Shown: in pieces, positions 21,538 to 30,225 of the stretch
How positions within the stretch are numbered: the first letter of the stretch is position 1
Layout: every line of letters begins with the position of its first letter
Origin: Kitasatospora cineracea
GTDB taxonomy: Bacteria > Actinomycetota > Actinomycetes > Streptomycetales > Streptomycetaceae
Assembly (NCBI RefSeq): GCF_003751605.1
Contig: NZ_RJVJ01000001.1
Location: 248,001 to 312,000 of the forward strand
Length of the DNA: 64,000 nucleotides
Reading direction: 5' to 3'
The notes under the pieces: model-generated
Seen by the model: the letters and a program-made list of their open reading frames with translations, nothing else
Database searches by the model: none
Told to the model about the DNA's origin: nothing
Made by a program: the position numbers and the translations under genes

Positions 21538-22929
21538 TCAGCCGATATCGAGCCGCAGGAGATCCTCCTCCGTCTCGCGGCGGACGATCACCCGGGCCGC
21601 GCCGTCCGCGACGGCCAGCACGGGGGGCTTGAGGGCGTGGTTGTAGTTGCTCGCCATCGAGCGGCAGTAGGCGCCGGTCGCGGGCACCGCGATCAGGTCG
21701 CCGGGGGCCAGGTCGGCGGGCAGGAAGGCGTCCTTGACCACGATGTCGCCGGACTCGCAGTGCTTGCCGACCACCCGGGCCAGCATCGGCTCGGCCTCGC
21801 TGGTGCGGGAGACCAGCGCCACCGAGTACTCGGCGTCGTACAGCGCGGTGCGGATGTTGTCGGACATGCCGCCGTCCACGCTGACGTAGGTGCGCAGGCC
21901 CTCCAGCGGCTTGACGGTGCCGACCTCGTAGAGGGTGAACGCGGTCGGGCCGACGATCGCCCGGCCCGGTTCGACCGAGATCCGAGGGGCCGTCAACTCG
22001 GCGGCGGCGCACTCGCGCCGGACGATCTCGCGGAGCGAGGCGGCGATCTCGGCGGGCTCGCGGGGGTCGTCGTCGGCGGTGTAGGCGATGCCCAGGCCGC
22101 CGCCCAGGTCGATCTCCGGCAGCTCGACGCCGTGCTCGTCGCGGACCTCGGCGAGCAGGCCGACCACCCGGCGGGCGGCGACCTCGAACCCGGCGAAGTC
22201 GAAGATCTGCGAGCCGATGTGCGAGTGGATGCCGCGCAGCTCCAGGGCCGGCTCGGCCAGCACCCGGCGGACCGCCTCGGCGGCCAGGCCGCCGGAGAGC
22301 GAGAGGCCGAACTTCTGGTCCTCGTGCGCGGTGGCGATGAACTCGTGGGTGTGCGCCTCGACGCCGACGGTGATCCGGATCAGCACCGGCTGCCGGACGC
22401 CCTGGGCGTCGGCGATGGCGGCCAGCCGCTCGATCTCCTGGAAGGAGTCGACCACGATGTGCCCGACCCCGGCCTTCACCGCCTGCTCCAGCTCCGGCAC
22501 CGACTTGTTGTTGCCGTGCAGCGCGATCCGCTCCCCCGGCATGCCGGCCGCCAGCGCCACGTGCAGCTCGCCCGAGGAGCAGACGTCGACGTTCAGGCCC
22601 TCCTCGTGCAGCCAGCGCACCACGGCCTTGGACAGGAACGCCTTGCCCGCGTAGTACACGTCGGCGCTCTCGCCGAAGGCGTCCCGCCAGGCCCGGGCCC
22701 GGGCCCGGAAGTCGGCCTCGTCCAGCACGTACGCGGGGGTGCCGAACTCGGCGGCCAGGGTGCGCACGTCGACGCCGCCGACGGTGGCGACGCCCTCGGC
22801 GTTCCGGGCCACGGTGCGCGACCAGACCTTGGGGTCGAGCGCGTTGAGGTCGGCCGGCGGGGCCTGGTAGTGGCCCTCGGGCAGCACGTCGCCGTGGCGG
22901 GGGCCTGCGGGGTGGGCGGAGCGGCTCAT
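21538..22929 (-). CDS. lysA: Diaminopimelate decarboxylase
   Basis: PLP enzyme making lysine from meso-diaminopimelate, the last step of lysine synthesis. The 463-residue product has the PLP lysine in [14 protein letters not shown] (about 80), the barrel motif [12 protein letters not shown], the glycine loop [11 protein letters not shown], and the interface catalytic cysteine in KHCESGDIV. The ATG at 22929 (MSRSAHPAG) is preferred over the longer frame. It lies downstream of argS, with a terminator-like hairpin between. Confidence 0.96.
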   Translation of the reverse strand: MSRSAHPAGPRHGDVLPEGHYQAPPADLNALDPKVWSRTVARNAEGVATVGGVDVRTLAAEFGTPAYVLDEADFRARARAWRDAFGESADVYYAGKAFLSKAVVRWLHEEGLNVDVCSSGELHVALAAGMPGERIALHGNNKSVPELEQAVKAGVGHIVVDSFQEIERLAAIADAQGVRQPVLIRITVGVEAHTHEFIATAHEDQKFGLSLSGGLAAEAVRRVLAEPALELRGIHSHIGSQIFDFAGFEVAARRVVGLLAEVRDEHGVELPEIDLGGGLGIAYTADDDPREPAEIAASLREIVRRECAAAELTAPRISVEPGRAIVGPTAFTLYEVGTVKPLEGLRTYVSVDGGMSDNIRTALYDAEYSVALVSRTSEAEPMLARVVGKHCESGDIVVKDAFLPADLAPGDLIAVPATGAYCRSMASNYNHALKPPVLAVADGAARVIVRRETEEDLLRLDIG

Positions 22930-22957
22930 CTGATGAAACTTCCTCGACCTATGGCGA

Positions 22958-22995
22958 GGGGCGGCCACCGGTCTCCGTCGACCGGTCGCCGCCCC
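22958..22995 (-). terminator. Terminator after argS
   Basis: Arms GGGGCGGCCACCGGT and ACCGGTCGCCGCCCC pair over 15 positions with one mismatch around the loop CTCCGTCG. It lies 30 bases after the argS stop and before lysA. Confidence 0.7.
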
Positions 22996-23025
22996 CTGCT
23001 GTGCTGCGCTTCGGGGGTGTGGTGC

Positions 23026-24681
23026 TTACATCCGCTCGGGCGCCGAGACGCCGAGCAGGCCGAGGCCGTTGGCCAGCGTCGTCCGCGTCGCGTCGGCCAG
23101 CCAGAGGCGGGCGTGCGTGAGGTCGGTGACCTCCTCGTCGCCCTTCGGCAGGATCGGGCAGTTGTCGTAGAACCGGTGGAAGGCGCGGGCCAGTTCCTCC
23201 AGGTACGTGGCCACGTGGTGCGGCTCGCGCAGCTCGCCGGCCTTGGCCAGCGCCCGCGGGAACTCGCCGAGCTGGCCGAGCAGGTCGTTCTCCCACTCGC
23301 TGCTCAGCAGCTCCGGTTTGAAGTCCGCGCTGCGGGTGATGCCCTTCTCCACCGCGTTGCGCTGCACGGAGCACATCCGGGCGTGCGCGTACTGCACGTA
23401 GTAGACCGGGTTCTCCCGGGAGGTGCTGGTCACCAGGTCGATGTCGATGGTGATGGTGGAGTCGGTGGACTGCCGCACCAGCATGTAGCGGGCGGCGTCC
23501 ACGCCGATCCAGTCGATCACGTCGTCGATCGTGATGATGTTGCCCGCGCGCTTGGAGAGCCGGACCTCCTTGCCGTCGCGCAGCATCTTCACGAACTGGC
23601 CGATCATCACCTCGATGTTGCGGTCCATGTCGTCGCCGGCGCAGGCCGCGATGGCCTTGAGGCGGTTGACGTAGCCGTGGTGGTCGGCGCCGAGCATGTA
23701 GACCGAGACCTCCGCGCCGCGGTCCCGCTTGCTCAGGTAGTAGGCGGCGTCGGCGGCGAAGTAGGTGGTCTCGCCGTCGGCCTTGATCAGGACGCGGTCC
23801 TTGTCGTCGCCGAAGTCGGTGGTGCGCAGCCAGATCGCGCCCTCCCGGTCGAAGACGTGGCCCTGCTCGCGCAGCCGCTCGATGGCCTTCTCGACGGCGC
23901 CGGAGTCGTGCAGCGTCTGCTCGGAGAACCAGGTGTCGAAGTGCACGCCGAACTCGGCCATCGAGCGCTGGATCTCGGCGACCATCAGCTTGAGGCCCTC
24001 GGTGCGGAAGGTCTGCAGCTGCTCGTCCTCGGGCAGGTCGAGGATGCCGGGGACGCCGTCGGTGACGGCCTTGGCGATGTCGGTGATGTACTCGCCGACG
24101 TAGCCGTCCTCGGGGACGGGCTGCCCGTTGGCGGCGGCCTTGAGCGACTTGGCGAACTTGGTGATCTGCACGCCGGCATCGTTCAGGTAGTACTCGGTCG
24201 ACACCTCGGCGCCGGTGGCCTTGAGCACCCGGGCCAGCGAGTCGCCGACGGCGGCCCAGCGGACGCCGCCGATGTGGATCGGGCCGGTCGGGTTCGCCGA
24301 GACGAACTCCAGGTTGATCTTCAGGCCCTTGAGCGCCTCGTTGCGGCCGTACGCCTCGCCCGCCTCGACGATGGTGCGCGCCAGCCCGCCCTGGGTGGCG
24401 GCGTCCAGCGTGATGTTGAGGAAGCCGGGGCCGGCGATGTCGACCTTCGCCACGCCGGTGATCTCGCGCAGGCGCCCGGCCAGGATCTCCGCGACGGCTC
24501 GCGGCGGCTTGCCGGCCGGCTTCGCGAGCTGGAGGGCCACGTTGGTGGCGTAGTCGCCGTGGTCCCTGTTCTTGGGCCGCTCGACCGTCACGTGCGCGGG
24601 CACGTCGACGGTCAGCTCGTCCGCCTCGATGGCGGCGCTGACGGCGGCCTGGACTGCCTGGGAGAGTTCTGCGGGTGTCAC
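23026..24681 (-). CDS. argS: Arginyl-tRNA synthetase
   Basis: Class I synthetase charging tRNA-Arg. The 551-residue product has an N-terminal Add1 domain (1-105), the HIGH-type motif NPTGPIHIGGVRWAAVGDS (about 125-140), the KMSKS-type loop EVRLSKRAGN (about 385), and the C-terminal DALR anticodon-binding domain from about 440. The start is taken as the GTG at 24681 (VTPAELSQAV); the frame extends to 24795 but that part is Arg-rich and non-conserved. A tRNA-Arg(CCG) gene lies 800 bp away. Confidence 0.95.
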   Translation of the reverse strand: MTPAELSQAVQAAVSAAIEADELTVDVPAHVTVERPKNRDHGDYATNVALQLAKPAGKPPRAVAEILAGRLREITGVAKVDIAGPGFLNITLDAATQGGLARTIVEAGEAYGRNEALKGLKINLEFVSANPTGPIHIGGVRWAAVGDSLARVLKATGAEVSTEYYLNDAGVQITKFAKSLKAAANGQPVPEDGYVGEYITDIAKAVTDGVPGILDLPEDEQLQTFRTEGLKLMVAEIQRSMAEFGVHFDTWFSEQTLHDSGAVEKAIERLREQGHVFDREGAIWLRTTDFGDDKDRVLIKADGETTYFAADAAYYLSKRDRGAEVSVYMLGADHHGYVNRLKAIAACAGDDMDRNIEVMIGQFVKMLRDGKEVRLSKRAGNIITIDDVIDWIGVDAARYMLVRQSTDSTITIDIDLVTSTSRENPVYYVQYAHARMCSVQRNAVEKGITRSADFKPELLSSEWENDLLGQLGEFPRALAKAGELREPHHVATYLEELARAFHRFYDNCPILPKGDEEVTDLTHARLWLADATRTTLANGLGLLGVSAPERM

Positions 24682-24798
24682 GGTGCCAAGCCTAGGCGAG
24701 ACGGGGTACCGGGCCGCCACTCGGTTTGTCCGCCGCGGGCCGCGTCGCGGCGTCCGGCGTGCTTCGTGTCGTCGGACGTCCCCGCTGGCGGGCACATC

Positions 24799-25299
24799 TC
24801 ACGGGCGGGGCTCGTCCGGCCGGACGAGTTCCTGCGGCTGTTCGCTCAGGGCTGAATCCCGGGAGGTTTGCCCGGCCGCCGGCGGCTGGCCCCCGAAGTC
24901 GTAGGCGAACCGGCGCCCGCCCGCCGCCGACACCCGCAGCCGCCGCACCAGCGCGACCAGTTCCGCCGGGTCGAAGGGCTTCGCCAGGTAGCCGTCCACG
25001 CCCACCGACTCGCCGCGCTCCAGGTCGGCCGGCGTGCAGGCGCTCACGATCGCTATCGGCAGGTGCGCGGTCTCCCGCGACGCGCGCAGCCGGGCCGCCG
25101 TCCGCAGGCCGTCCAGCCGGGGCATCACCACGTCCAGCGTGACCACGTCCGGGGCGACCCGGCCGACCACCTCCAGGCACTCGGCACCGTCGGCGGCGGT
25201 CACCACCTCGAAGCCCTCCAGCTCCAGGTTGACCCTGATCAGTTGGCGGATCACCTCGCTGTCGTCCACCACGAGGACCCGCCCCGACGTCGCCGCCAC
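24799..25299 (-). CDS. Single-domain response regulator (CheY-like)
   Basis: Receiver-domain protein of 166 residues without an output domain. The domain spans about 6-125: acidic pair VVDDSEV, phosphoacceptor aspartate in DVVTLDVVMPRLDG, switch serine in IAIVSAC, and lysine in YLAKPFDP. The last 40 residues are Pro/Gln/Ser-rich and probably disordered. The likely start is the GTG at 25299. No histidine kinase gene is nearby, so the partner is unknown. It reads toward argS with a 117-bp gap. Confidence 0.9.
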   Translation of the reverse strand: MAATSGRVLVVDDSEVIRQLIRVNLELEGFEVVTAADGAECLEVVGRVAPDVVTLDVVMPRLDGLRTAARLRASRETAHLPIAIVSACTPADLERGESVGVDGYLAKPFDPAELVALVRRLRVSAAGGRRFAYDFGGQPPAAGQTSRDSALSEQPQELVRPDEPRP

Positions 25300-25478
25300 C
25301 TCACCGAGGGTAGCCGCGCCCCGTCCCGCTGTCCGGCCTTTCGGCTACTTGCCGGTCACCTGCTGACGGGGCGTCGGAACGGCCGCGCGCCGGGCCGCGG
25401 AAACCCGTGCACGGAGCACGGAGTTTCCCTGGTAGTGTTTTCCCCGTCAGGCCGGGCAGCACCGCGAGGTCAGCCCAG

Positions 25479-25550
25479 GCCCCCGTAGCTCAGGGGATAG
25501 AGCACCGCCCTCCGGAGGCGGGTGCGTAGGTTCGAATCCTACCGGGGGCA
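25479..25550 (+). tRNA. tRNA-Arg (anticodon CCG)
   Basis: A 72-base cloverleaf: acceptor arm GCCCCCG pairs with CGGGGGC, D arm GCTC...GAGC, anticodon arm CCGCC-CTCCGGA-GGCGG with anticodon CCG, T arm GTAGG-TTCGAAT-CCTAC, discriminator A. The 3' CCA is not encoded. It would read CGG, a common arginine codon in this GC-rich genome. A hairpin GCACTTCG-CTT-CGAAGTGC overlaps its 3' end (25548-25566). Confidence 0.96.
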
Positions 25551-25571
25551 CTTCGCTTCGAAGTGCAACAG

Positions 25572-25610
25572 AGGCCCAGATCAGTGGAGTTGGTCCACGG
25601 ATCTGGGCCT
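25572..25610 (+). terminator. Terminator after tRNA-Arg
   Basis: Arms AGGCCCAGATC / GATCTGGGCCT, plus the inner pair GTGGA / TCCAC, form a stem of about 16 pairs. It is followed by TCGTCGTT and lies 21 bases downstream of the tRNA. Confidence 0.85.
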
Positions 25611-25709
25611 TCGTCGTTCCCCGGGCCGGTGGCGGCCGGGTCGAAACCGCTTCCTCCGGCCGCGGACCGGTCGCTACTGTTCGCCCCACGACCTTGGAGG
25701 GGTGGTGCG

Positions 25710-26057
25710 ATGACCAGGACGGAACCCGTCCCGAACCTGCCGGACGACCGGCTGTGCTGGCTGGCGGTCCGGGACCAGGTGGGGCGGCGGGCGGCCCGGC
25801 CGGGGGCGTTCGGCTGGCTGACGGCGCTGTTCGCGTTCCGGGCCGGTCGGTCCGGGCGGCAGGCGGCCGGGCTGGCGGGCGACCTGCGGCGGGACCGGAC
25901 GTCGGGGCGGCTGCACGAGTACGCCTTCGCCGTGGACGGTGCGGCCGAGACGCTCACCGCCGAGGAGCGGGCGCACCTGCGGGCCACCGGCGAGGTGCCG
26001 GAGCGGTTCCTGGCCGAGGTCGAGCGGCTGGTCGCCGAGCGGCGCGCGAAGCGCTGA
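25710..26057 (+). CDS. Uncharacterised small protein
   Basis: A 115-residue soluble, Arg/Ala-rich protein (MTRTEPVPNLPDDRLCWL...) with no motif I recognise. The start is set by GGAGG 9 bases before the ATG at 25710. The sequence looks helical and charged, with a C-terminal half rich in Glu, Arg and Ala (ERAHLRATGEVPERFLAE). Third-position GC is high on this frame, which supports coding. It lies directly after the tRNA-Arg terminator and 64 bp before another small gene in the same direction. Confidence 0.6.
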   Translation: MTRTEPVPNLPDDRLCWLAVRDQVGRRAARPGAFGWLTALFAFRAGRSGRQAAGLAGDLRRDRTSGRLHEYAFAVDGAAETLTAEERAHLRATGEVPERFLAEVERLVAERRAKR

Positions 26058-26121
26058 ACTCCCGGGCCGGGCAAGGGTTCCGGCGGGGCGGGCGGCCGGG
26101 GTGTGGCAGGGTACCGGGGTG

Positions 26122-26502
26122 ATGATCTCTGCTGAGCAGGTCCGATTCGTGTCCGGGGCGTCCGCGCCGATCCTGTTGCTGGGCGGCGCCCCGGTGCACG
26201 GGGCGCTGCCGGTGCTGCGGGTCGCGGACGGGGCGGTGCCCGGGCTGGACGGCTGGTCGGTGTTCGCCAGCCTCACCATGTGCGTGCTGGACGGCCCCGG
26301 CGACGCCGGCTGCCTCTTCCCCACCCTGGGCGGCTCGTTCGCCGCCGACGGCGTGGCCGGCTGGTGCGCCGAGGTCGAGCGGGCCGGCGGCGCGCTGGTG
26401 GTCTCGCTGCCCGATCCGGCCGCGCTGGCCGGGCCGCTCGACTGGACCGCGCTGCTCGACGGGGGCTCGCACGGCGGGTTCGCCCCGGCCACCGCCGCCT
26501 GA
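26122..26502 (+). CDS. Uncharacterised small protein
   Basis: A 126-residue protein (MISAEQVRFVSGASAP...) of mixed hydrophobic and acidic character with no recognised domain and no signal peptide. The ATG at 26122 directly follows an in-frame GTG; only a weak GGGG ribosome site precedes. It ends 7 bp from the end of the convergent gene at 26510. The frame has the codon bias of its neighbours. Function unknown. Confidence 0.55.
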   Translation: MISAEQVRFVSGASAPILLLGGAPVHGALPVLRVADGAVPGLDGWSVFASLTMCVLDGPGDAGCLFPTLGGSFAADGVAGWCAEVERAGGALVVSLPDPAALAGPLDWTALLDGGSHGGFAPATAA

Positions 26503-26509
26503 CGGGCCG

Positions 26510-27265
26510 TCAGCGCTTGGCGTTGCGGCGGTGCTCGCCGCTCAGCACCAGGGCCGGAGTGCCCTGGTCGTAGGCGCCGCAGGCGGTCGTCGACCAGGGC
26601 GACCACTGGCGGGGCACCGCGAAGTACGGCACCAGCACCGGCCCCTTGCGGCCCGGCGCGGCCTTCGCGGGCAGCAGGGCGGGCAGCACGTCCGGCGTCT
26701 GGCCGGCCAGGATCGCGGTCCGGCAGGAGCGGCAGGTGGGGCGGCGCTCGGCGGCGGCCTCCCGGGGCGTCAGGTGCCGGCGCTGCCGGGCCTTGCGGCC
26801 CCGGCCGGGGGCGAGAACGATGTCGGCGGGCCCGTGCAGCGGGTTCCAGTAGCAGCGGACCTGCAGCGGCCCGGGGCGCTTGCCGGCGTGCAGCAGGTGG
26901 GCGGCGGCGAGCCGTTCGACGGCCTGCTCGGCCATGACGACGGCCGCCGCCAGGTCCGGCAGGTCGGTGTCCTCGTCCCCGGCGTGGTCGAGCAGCCGGC
27001 CGGCCGCCTCGTACGCCTCCAGGGCCCACTGGTAGGCCACCCGGGCGGCCGACTCCTCGCTCTGCAGGTGCAGTTCGGCGGCCCGGAAGACCGCCCCGGC
27101 CGCGGTGACCCGCTCGGCGGCGACCCCGCGCAGGTGCTCCCGCAGCGCCTCCCACTCCCCCAGCACCAGCGCCTGGCGCGCCCGTGCCTCGCGCCGGGTG
27201 GGCGGCGCGGCGGGATCCACCGGGACCGGTACCGCGACCTTGAGAAACCACCAGCGCCGGAACAC
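26510..27265 (-). CDS. Uncharacterised protein with CxxC-type C-terminal region
   Basis: A 251-residue protein with a helical middle part (about 25-140; WEALREHLRGVAAERV, AAYQWALEAYEAAGRLL-like repeats) and a C-terminal part with CYWNPLHGPADIVLAPGRG (about 145-165), then TCRSCRTAIL (about 185) and a closing segment with STTACGAYDQG. The cysteines and histidine could bind zinc, which is only a guess. The GTG start is preceded by GGGGGAGG. No family recognised. Confidence 0.6.
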   Translation of the reverse strand: MFRRWWFLKVAVPVPVDPAAPPTRREARARQALVLGEWEALREHLRGVAAERVTAAGAVFRAAELHLQSEESAARVAYQWALEAYEAAGRLLDHAGDEDTDLPDLAAAVVMAEQAVERLAAAHLLHAGKRPGPLQVRCYWNPLHGPADIVLAPGRGRKARQRRHLTPREAAAERRPTCRSCRTAILAGQTPDVLPALLPAKAAPGRKGPVLVPYFAVPRQWSPWSTTACGAYDQGTPALVLSGEHRRNAKR

Positions 27266-27343
27266 CGCGCCTCCCCCGTGCCTGTGCGTCGGGTCCCCAT
27301 TGTGGACCTCCGGACGGGGCGGCGGGCAGGGGGGCGGGCCGGT

Positions 27344-28309
27344 TCAGCCCGCCGCGGCGAGGAGTTCGGCGACGGTGTGGTCGAAGGCGGCGCTGTAGGA
27401 GGTGTCGTCGGTGTCCCCGCCCTGCTGGTAGCCGCCGATGACGCCGATGACCTGGCCGGTGGCGGTGTCGACGAAGGGGCCGCCGCTGGTGCCGCCGGGG
27501 AAGGACGGGCAGTCGATCCGGCGCTGGTAGGTGTCCTGGCGGCTGGTGGTGTTGGTGCAGAGGATCGGCAGTTCGCTCCCGGCGGGGTAGCCGTAGAGCC
27601 GGGCCTCGGCGGTCCAGGAGGCGGTGGTGCCGAGCGGGTTGCCGCCGAGGACGTCCTCGATCTGCTGCCCGTCGTTCGGGGCGACGGCGAGGACGGCGAA
27701 GTCCTCGTCGGGGTCGCCGCCGTTGCGCCAGCCGTCCGCGGTGTAGACCTTGGTGACCCGCCAACTGCCGTACGGGGCCCGGCCGTCGCGGTAGCCGGGG
27801 ACGAAGGTGGTGCCGGCCGCGTCGGACAGGCAGTGCGCGGCGGTGAGGATCAGGTTGCGGCCGGGGCTGTCGATGACGCTGGCGGTGCAGAAGTGGTTGC
27901 CGGGGCCGGTCGGGCCGGCGAAGAGGGCGCCGACCCGGCGGGACTCGGCGTTGTCGGGGGCGGTGGCGGTGGTGCCGGGGACGGCCTCGGGCGGCGCGCT
28001 GGGCGGGGCCTGCAGGGTGGGGGCGGTGACGGGGGCGTCCTGCCGCACCGCGGCGGGGGCGGACGCCGGCGCCGCGGTCGGCGTGGGGACCGCCGTCGGG
28101 CTCGGAGTGGGCGACGGCGAGGGCGTGGGGGTGGGCGTCGCGGGGGCGGCCAGGGCCACCGGGCGGGTGCGGGGCCGTCCGGGGTCGCGGAGTTGGACGG
28201 TGAGCACTCCGGCGGTCGCTATCGCGCCGACCACGCCGACGGCGAGGACCGAGGTGAGGGCGGCCGACCGCAGCGGGCGGTGTCCGTCCTGGCTGGTGTT
28301 GCGTCCCAT
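27344..28309 (-). CDS. Secreted or membrane-anchored trypsin-like serine protease
   Basis: A 321-residue product: an N-terminal hydrophobic helix (about 17-38) that serves as signal or anchor, a Pro/Thr/Ser/Ala-rich linker (about 45-110), then a chymotrypsin-fold domain. The catalytic triad is visible as His in LTAAHCLSDA, Asp in DEDFAVLAV and Ser in PGGTSGGPFVD, with disulphide-type cysteines nearby. The start is the ATG at 28309 (MGRNTSQDG); the longer frame to 28516 adds an unlikely Pro/Arg segment. Substrate unknown. Confidence 0.88.
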   Translation of the reverse strand: MGRNTSQDGHRPLRSAALTSVLAVGVVGAIATAGVLTVQLRDPGRPRTRPVALAAPATPTPTPSPSPTPSPTAVPTPTAAPASAPAAVRQDAPVTAPTLQAPPSAPPEAVPGTTATAPDNAESRRVGALFAGPTGPGNHFCTASVIDSPGRNLILTAAHCLSDAAGTTFVPGYRDGRAPYGSWRVTKVYTADGWRNGGDPDEDFAVLAVAPNDGQQIEDVLGGNPLGTTASWTAEARLYGYPAGSELPILCTNTTSRQDTYQRRIDCPSFPGGTSGGPFVDTATGQVIGVIGGYQQGGDTDDTSYSAAFDHTVAELLAAAG

Positions 28310-28505
28310 CCGCTGCCCCGTTCCGGCCGGTCCTGGTCGTGGCGGTGCCCACGGCGCGGATCCGACGCGGGCACGTGTCGATCGGTTGCCCGATCGGCTC
28401 CCCAATATCCGTCGTGGAGCTGGGAAAGCCGTCATGACTGCCTGGGAGGCTCGTGAGATTTCCGACGGCGTGGAGCAGCGTCCCACGGCCGGGGGGCGGG
28501 CGGCC

Positions 28506-28538
28506 GGGTCCGACACCCGCGGGGCGGGTGCCGGACCC
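28506..28538 (-). terminator. Terminator after MFS exporter gene
   Basis: A stem of 15 pairs, GGGTCCGACACCCGC with GCGGGTGCCGGACCC (one wobble), and a GGG loop. It lies 18 bases after the stop of the minus-strand MFS gene. Confidence 0.65.
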
Positions 28539-28556
28539 CGGTGCGGGGCCGGGCCG

Positions 28557-30053
28557 TCAGACCGCGGCGCGGGCCTCGGCGGCGGCGTCCTCGCCCCGGG
28601 CCTCCCCGGGGGCCGGGCGGTGGTTGATCATCAGGAAGGCGACCACCGCGGCGCCGATCAGGATGGCCATCGCGACGGTGGTGGCGACCGCGTAGCCGTG
28701 CACCGCGCCCTGGGCCTGGACCAGCGGGTCGGTGGGGTTGCGGGCGGCCAGGTAGGTGGCGGTCACGCTGGCGGCGATGGTGTTGAGCAGCGCGGTGCCG
28801 ATCGAACCGCCGACCTGCTGAGCGCTGTTGATGATGGCGGCGGCGGCGCCGGTCTCCTGCGGGGCGACGTTCAGGGTGGCCAGGCTCATGGTGGGCATGA
28901 AGACCAGGCCCATGCCGAAGCCGAGCAGCAGTTCGGCGGGCAGCACCATCGTGGCGTAGGGGCTGTCGACCTTGATCTGGGTGAGCCACGCCATTCCGGC
29001 GGCGCCGAGCAGCAGGCCGGGGACGACCAGGTTGCGGGTGGGGACGCGGGTCATCAGCCGGGAGGCGATGCCGGCCGCGCTGACCACGATGGCGGCGGTC
29101 ATCGGCAGGAAGGAGACGCCGGCCTTGATCGGCGAGTAGCCCTTGATCACCTGGAGGTAGTAGGTGAGGAAGAGGAACAGGCCGAACATGCCGATCACGG
29201 CGAGTCCGACCGAGAGCGCGCCGCCGGCCCGGTTGCGGTTGCCGATCAGGTGCATCGGCAGCAGGGCGTGTTCGGTGCGCCGTTCGACCGCCGCGAAGAC
29301 CGCGAGCAGGGCGACGCCGGCGCACAGCGCGGTGAGCACCACCCAGTCGTCCCAGCCGCGGGAGACCGCCTCGGAGGTGCCGTACACGATGGCCAGCAGG
29401 CCGCCGCAGCCGAGCACCGCGCCGGGCAGGTCGAGCCGGACCCGGCGGGAGCGGTCGACGTGGTCGCGCACCAGCAGGTAGTAGGCGCCGATGCCGGTGA
29501 CGATCGCGATCGGGATGTTGACGTACAGGCACCAGCGCCAGGACAGGTACTCGGTGAGCAGTCCGCCGGTGATCAGGCCGATCGCGGCGCCGCCGCCGGC
29601 CAGGGCGCCGAAGATGCCGAAGGCGGTGGCGCGTTCGCGCGGGTCGCGGAAGGTGACGGAGAGCAGCGAGAGCGCGGACGGGGCGAGCAGCGCGCCGAAG
29701 GCGCCCTGCAGGGCGCGGGCGGCGAACAGCACGCCGCCGGTGGTGGCGAAGCCGCCGATGCCGGAGGCGAGGGCGAAGCCGAGCAGGCCGACCATGAAGG
29801 TCCGTTTGCGGCCGAAGAGGTCGCCGATCCGGCCGCCGAGCAGCAGCAGTCCGCCGAAGGCCAGCGTGTAGGCGGTGATCACCCACTGCCGGTTGGCGTC
29901 GGAGATGTCGAGCGCCTTCTGCGCGGACGGGAGGGCGATGTTCACGATCGTCGCGTCGAGGACGATCATCAGCTGGGCGATGGCGATGACCGCCAGGGCC
30001 CACCAGCGGCGCGGATCCGCCGCGGGGGTGTCGGGGGCTTGCTGGGGGGTCAC
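28557..30053 (-). CDS. MFS drug exporter, DHA2 (EmrB/QacA) type
   Basis: Proton-driven efflux pump of 498 residues with about 14 transmembrane helices. Motif C-type and family motifs are visible: VLDATIVNIALPSAQKAL in helix 1, GGRIGDLFGRKRTF in the loop between helices 2 and 3, and LMTRVPTRN later. A GTG start at 30053 (VTPQQAPDTP) is preferred; the frame continues to an ATG at 30164, but that 37-residue extension is not membrane-like. Substrate unknown. No regulator gene is directly adjacent. Confidence 0.9.
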   Translation of the reverse strand: MTPQQAPDTPAADPRRWWALAVIAIAQLMIVLDATIVNIALPSAQKALDISDANRQWVITAYTLAFGGLLLLGGRIGDLFGRKRTFMVGLLGFALASGIGGFATTGGVLFAARALQGAFGALLAPSALSLLSVTFRDPRERATAFGIFGALAGGGAAIGLITGGLLTEYLSWRWCLYVNIPIAIVTGIGAYYLLVRDHVDRSRRVRLDLPGAVLGCGGLLAIVYGTSEAVSRGWDDWVVLTALCAGVALLAVFAAVERRTEHALLPMHLIGNRNRAGGALSVGLAVIGMFGLFLFLTYYLQVIKGYSPIKAGVSFLPMTAAIVVSAAGIASRLMTRVPTRNLVVPGLLLGAAGMAWLTQIKVDSPYATMVLPAELLLGFGMGLVFMPTMSLATLNVAPQETGAAAAIINSAQQVGGSIGTALLNTIAASVTATYLAARNPTDPLVQAQGAVHGYAVATTVAMAILIGAAVVAFLMINHRPAPGEARGEDAAAEARAAV

Positions 30054-30225
30054 CGTGAGGCCGCCTTCCGCCGATCGGGAGTGGGGCTGGGCGCGTACGG
30101 CGCTCTTCCCAGGGAAACCCCCGAACGGGGCAGCGGCAAGGCGAATTGTCCAGTTTGTCAACATGTGGGACGGGGTCCCGGGTGCCCGGCCGCATCGGCC
30201 ACCCGGAACGCGGTGCCCGTCGTCG

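Noticed and set aside
25479..25550. tRNA-Arg as an integration (att) site
   Set aside because: No integrase gene and no duplicated tRNA 3' end were seen nearby.
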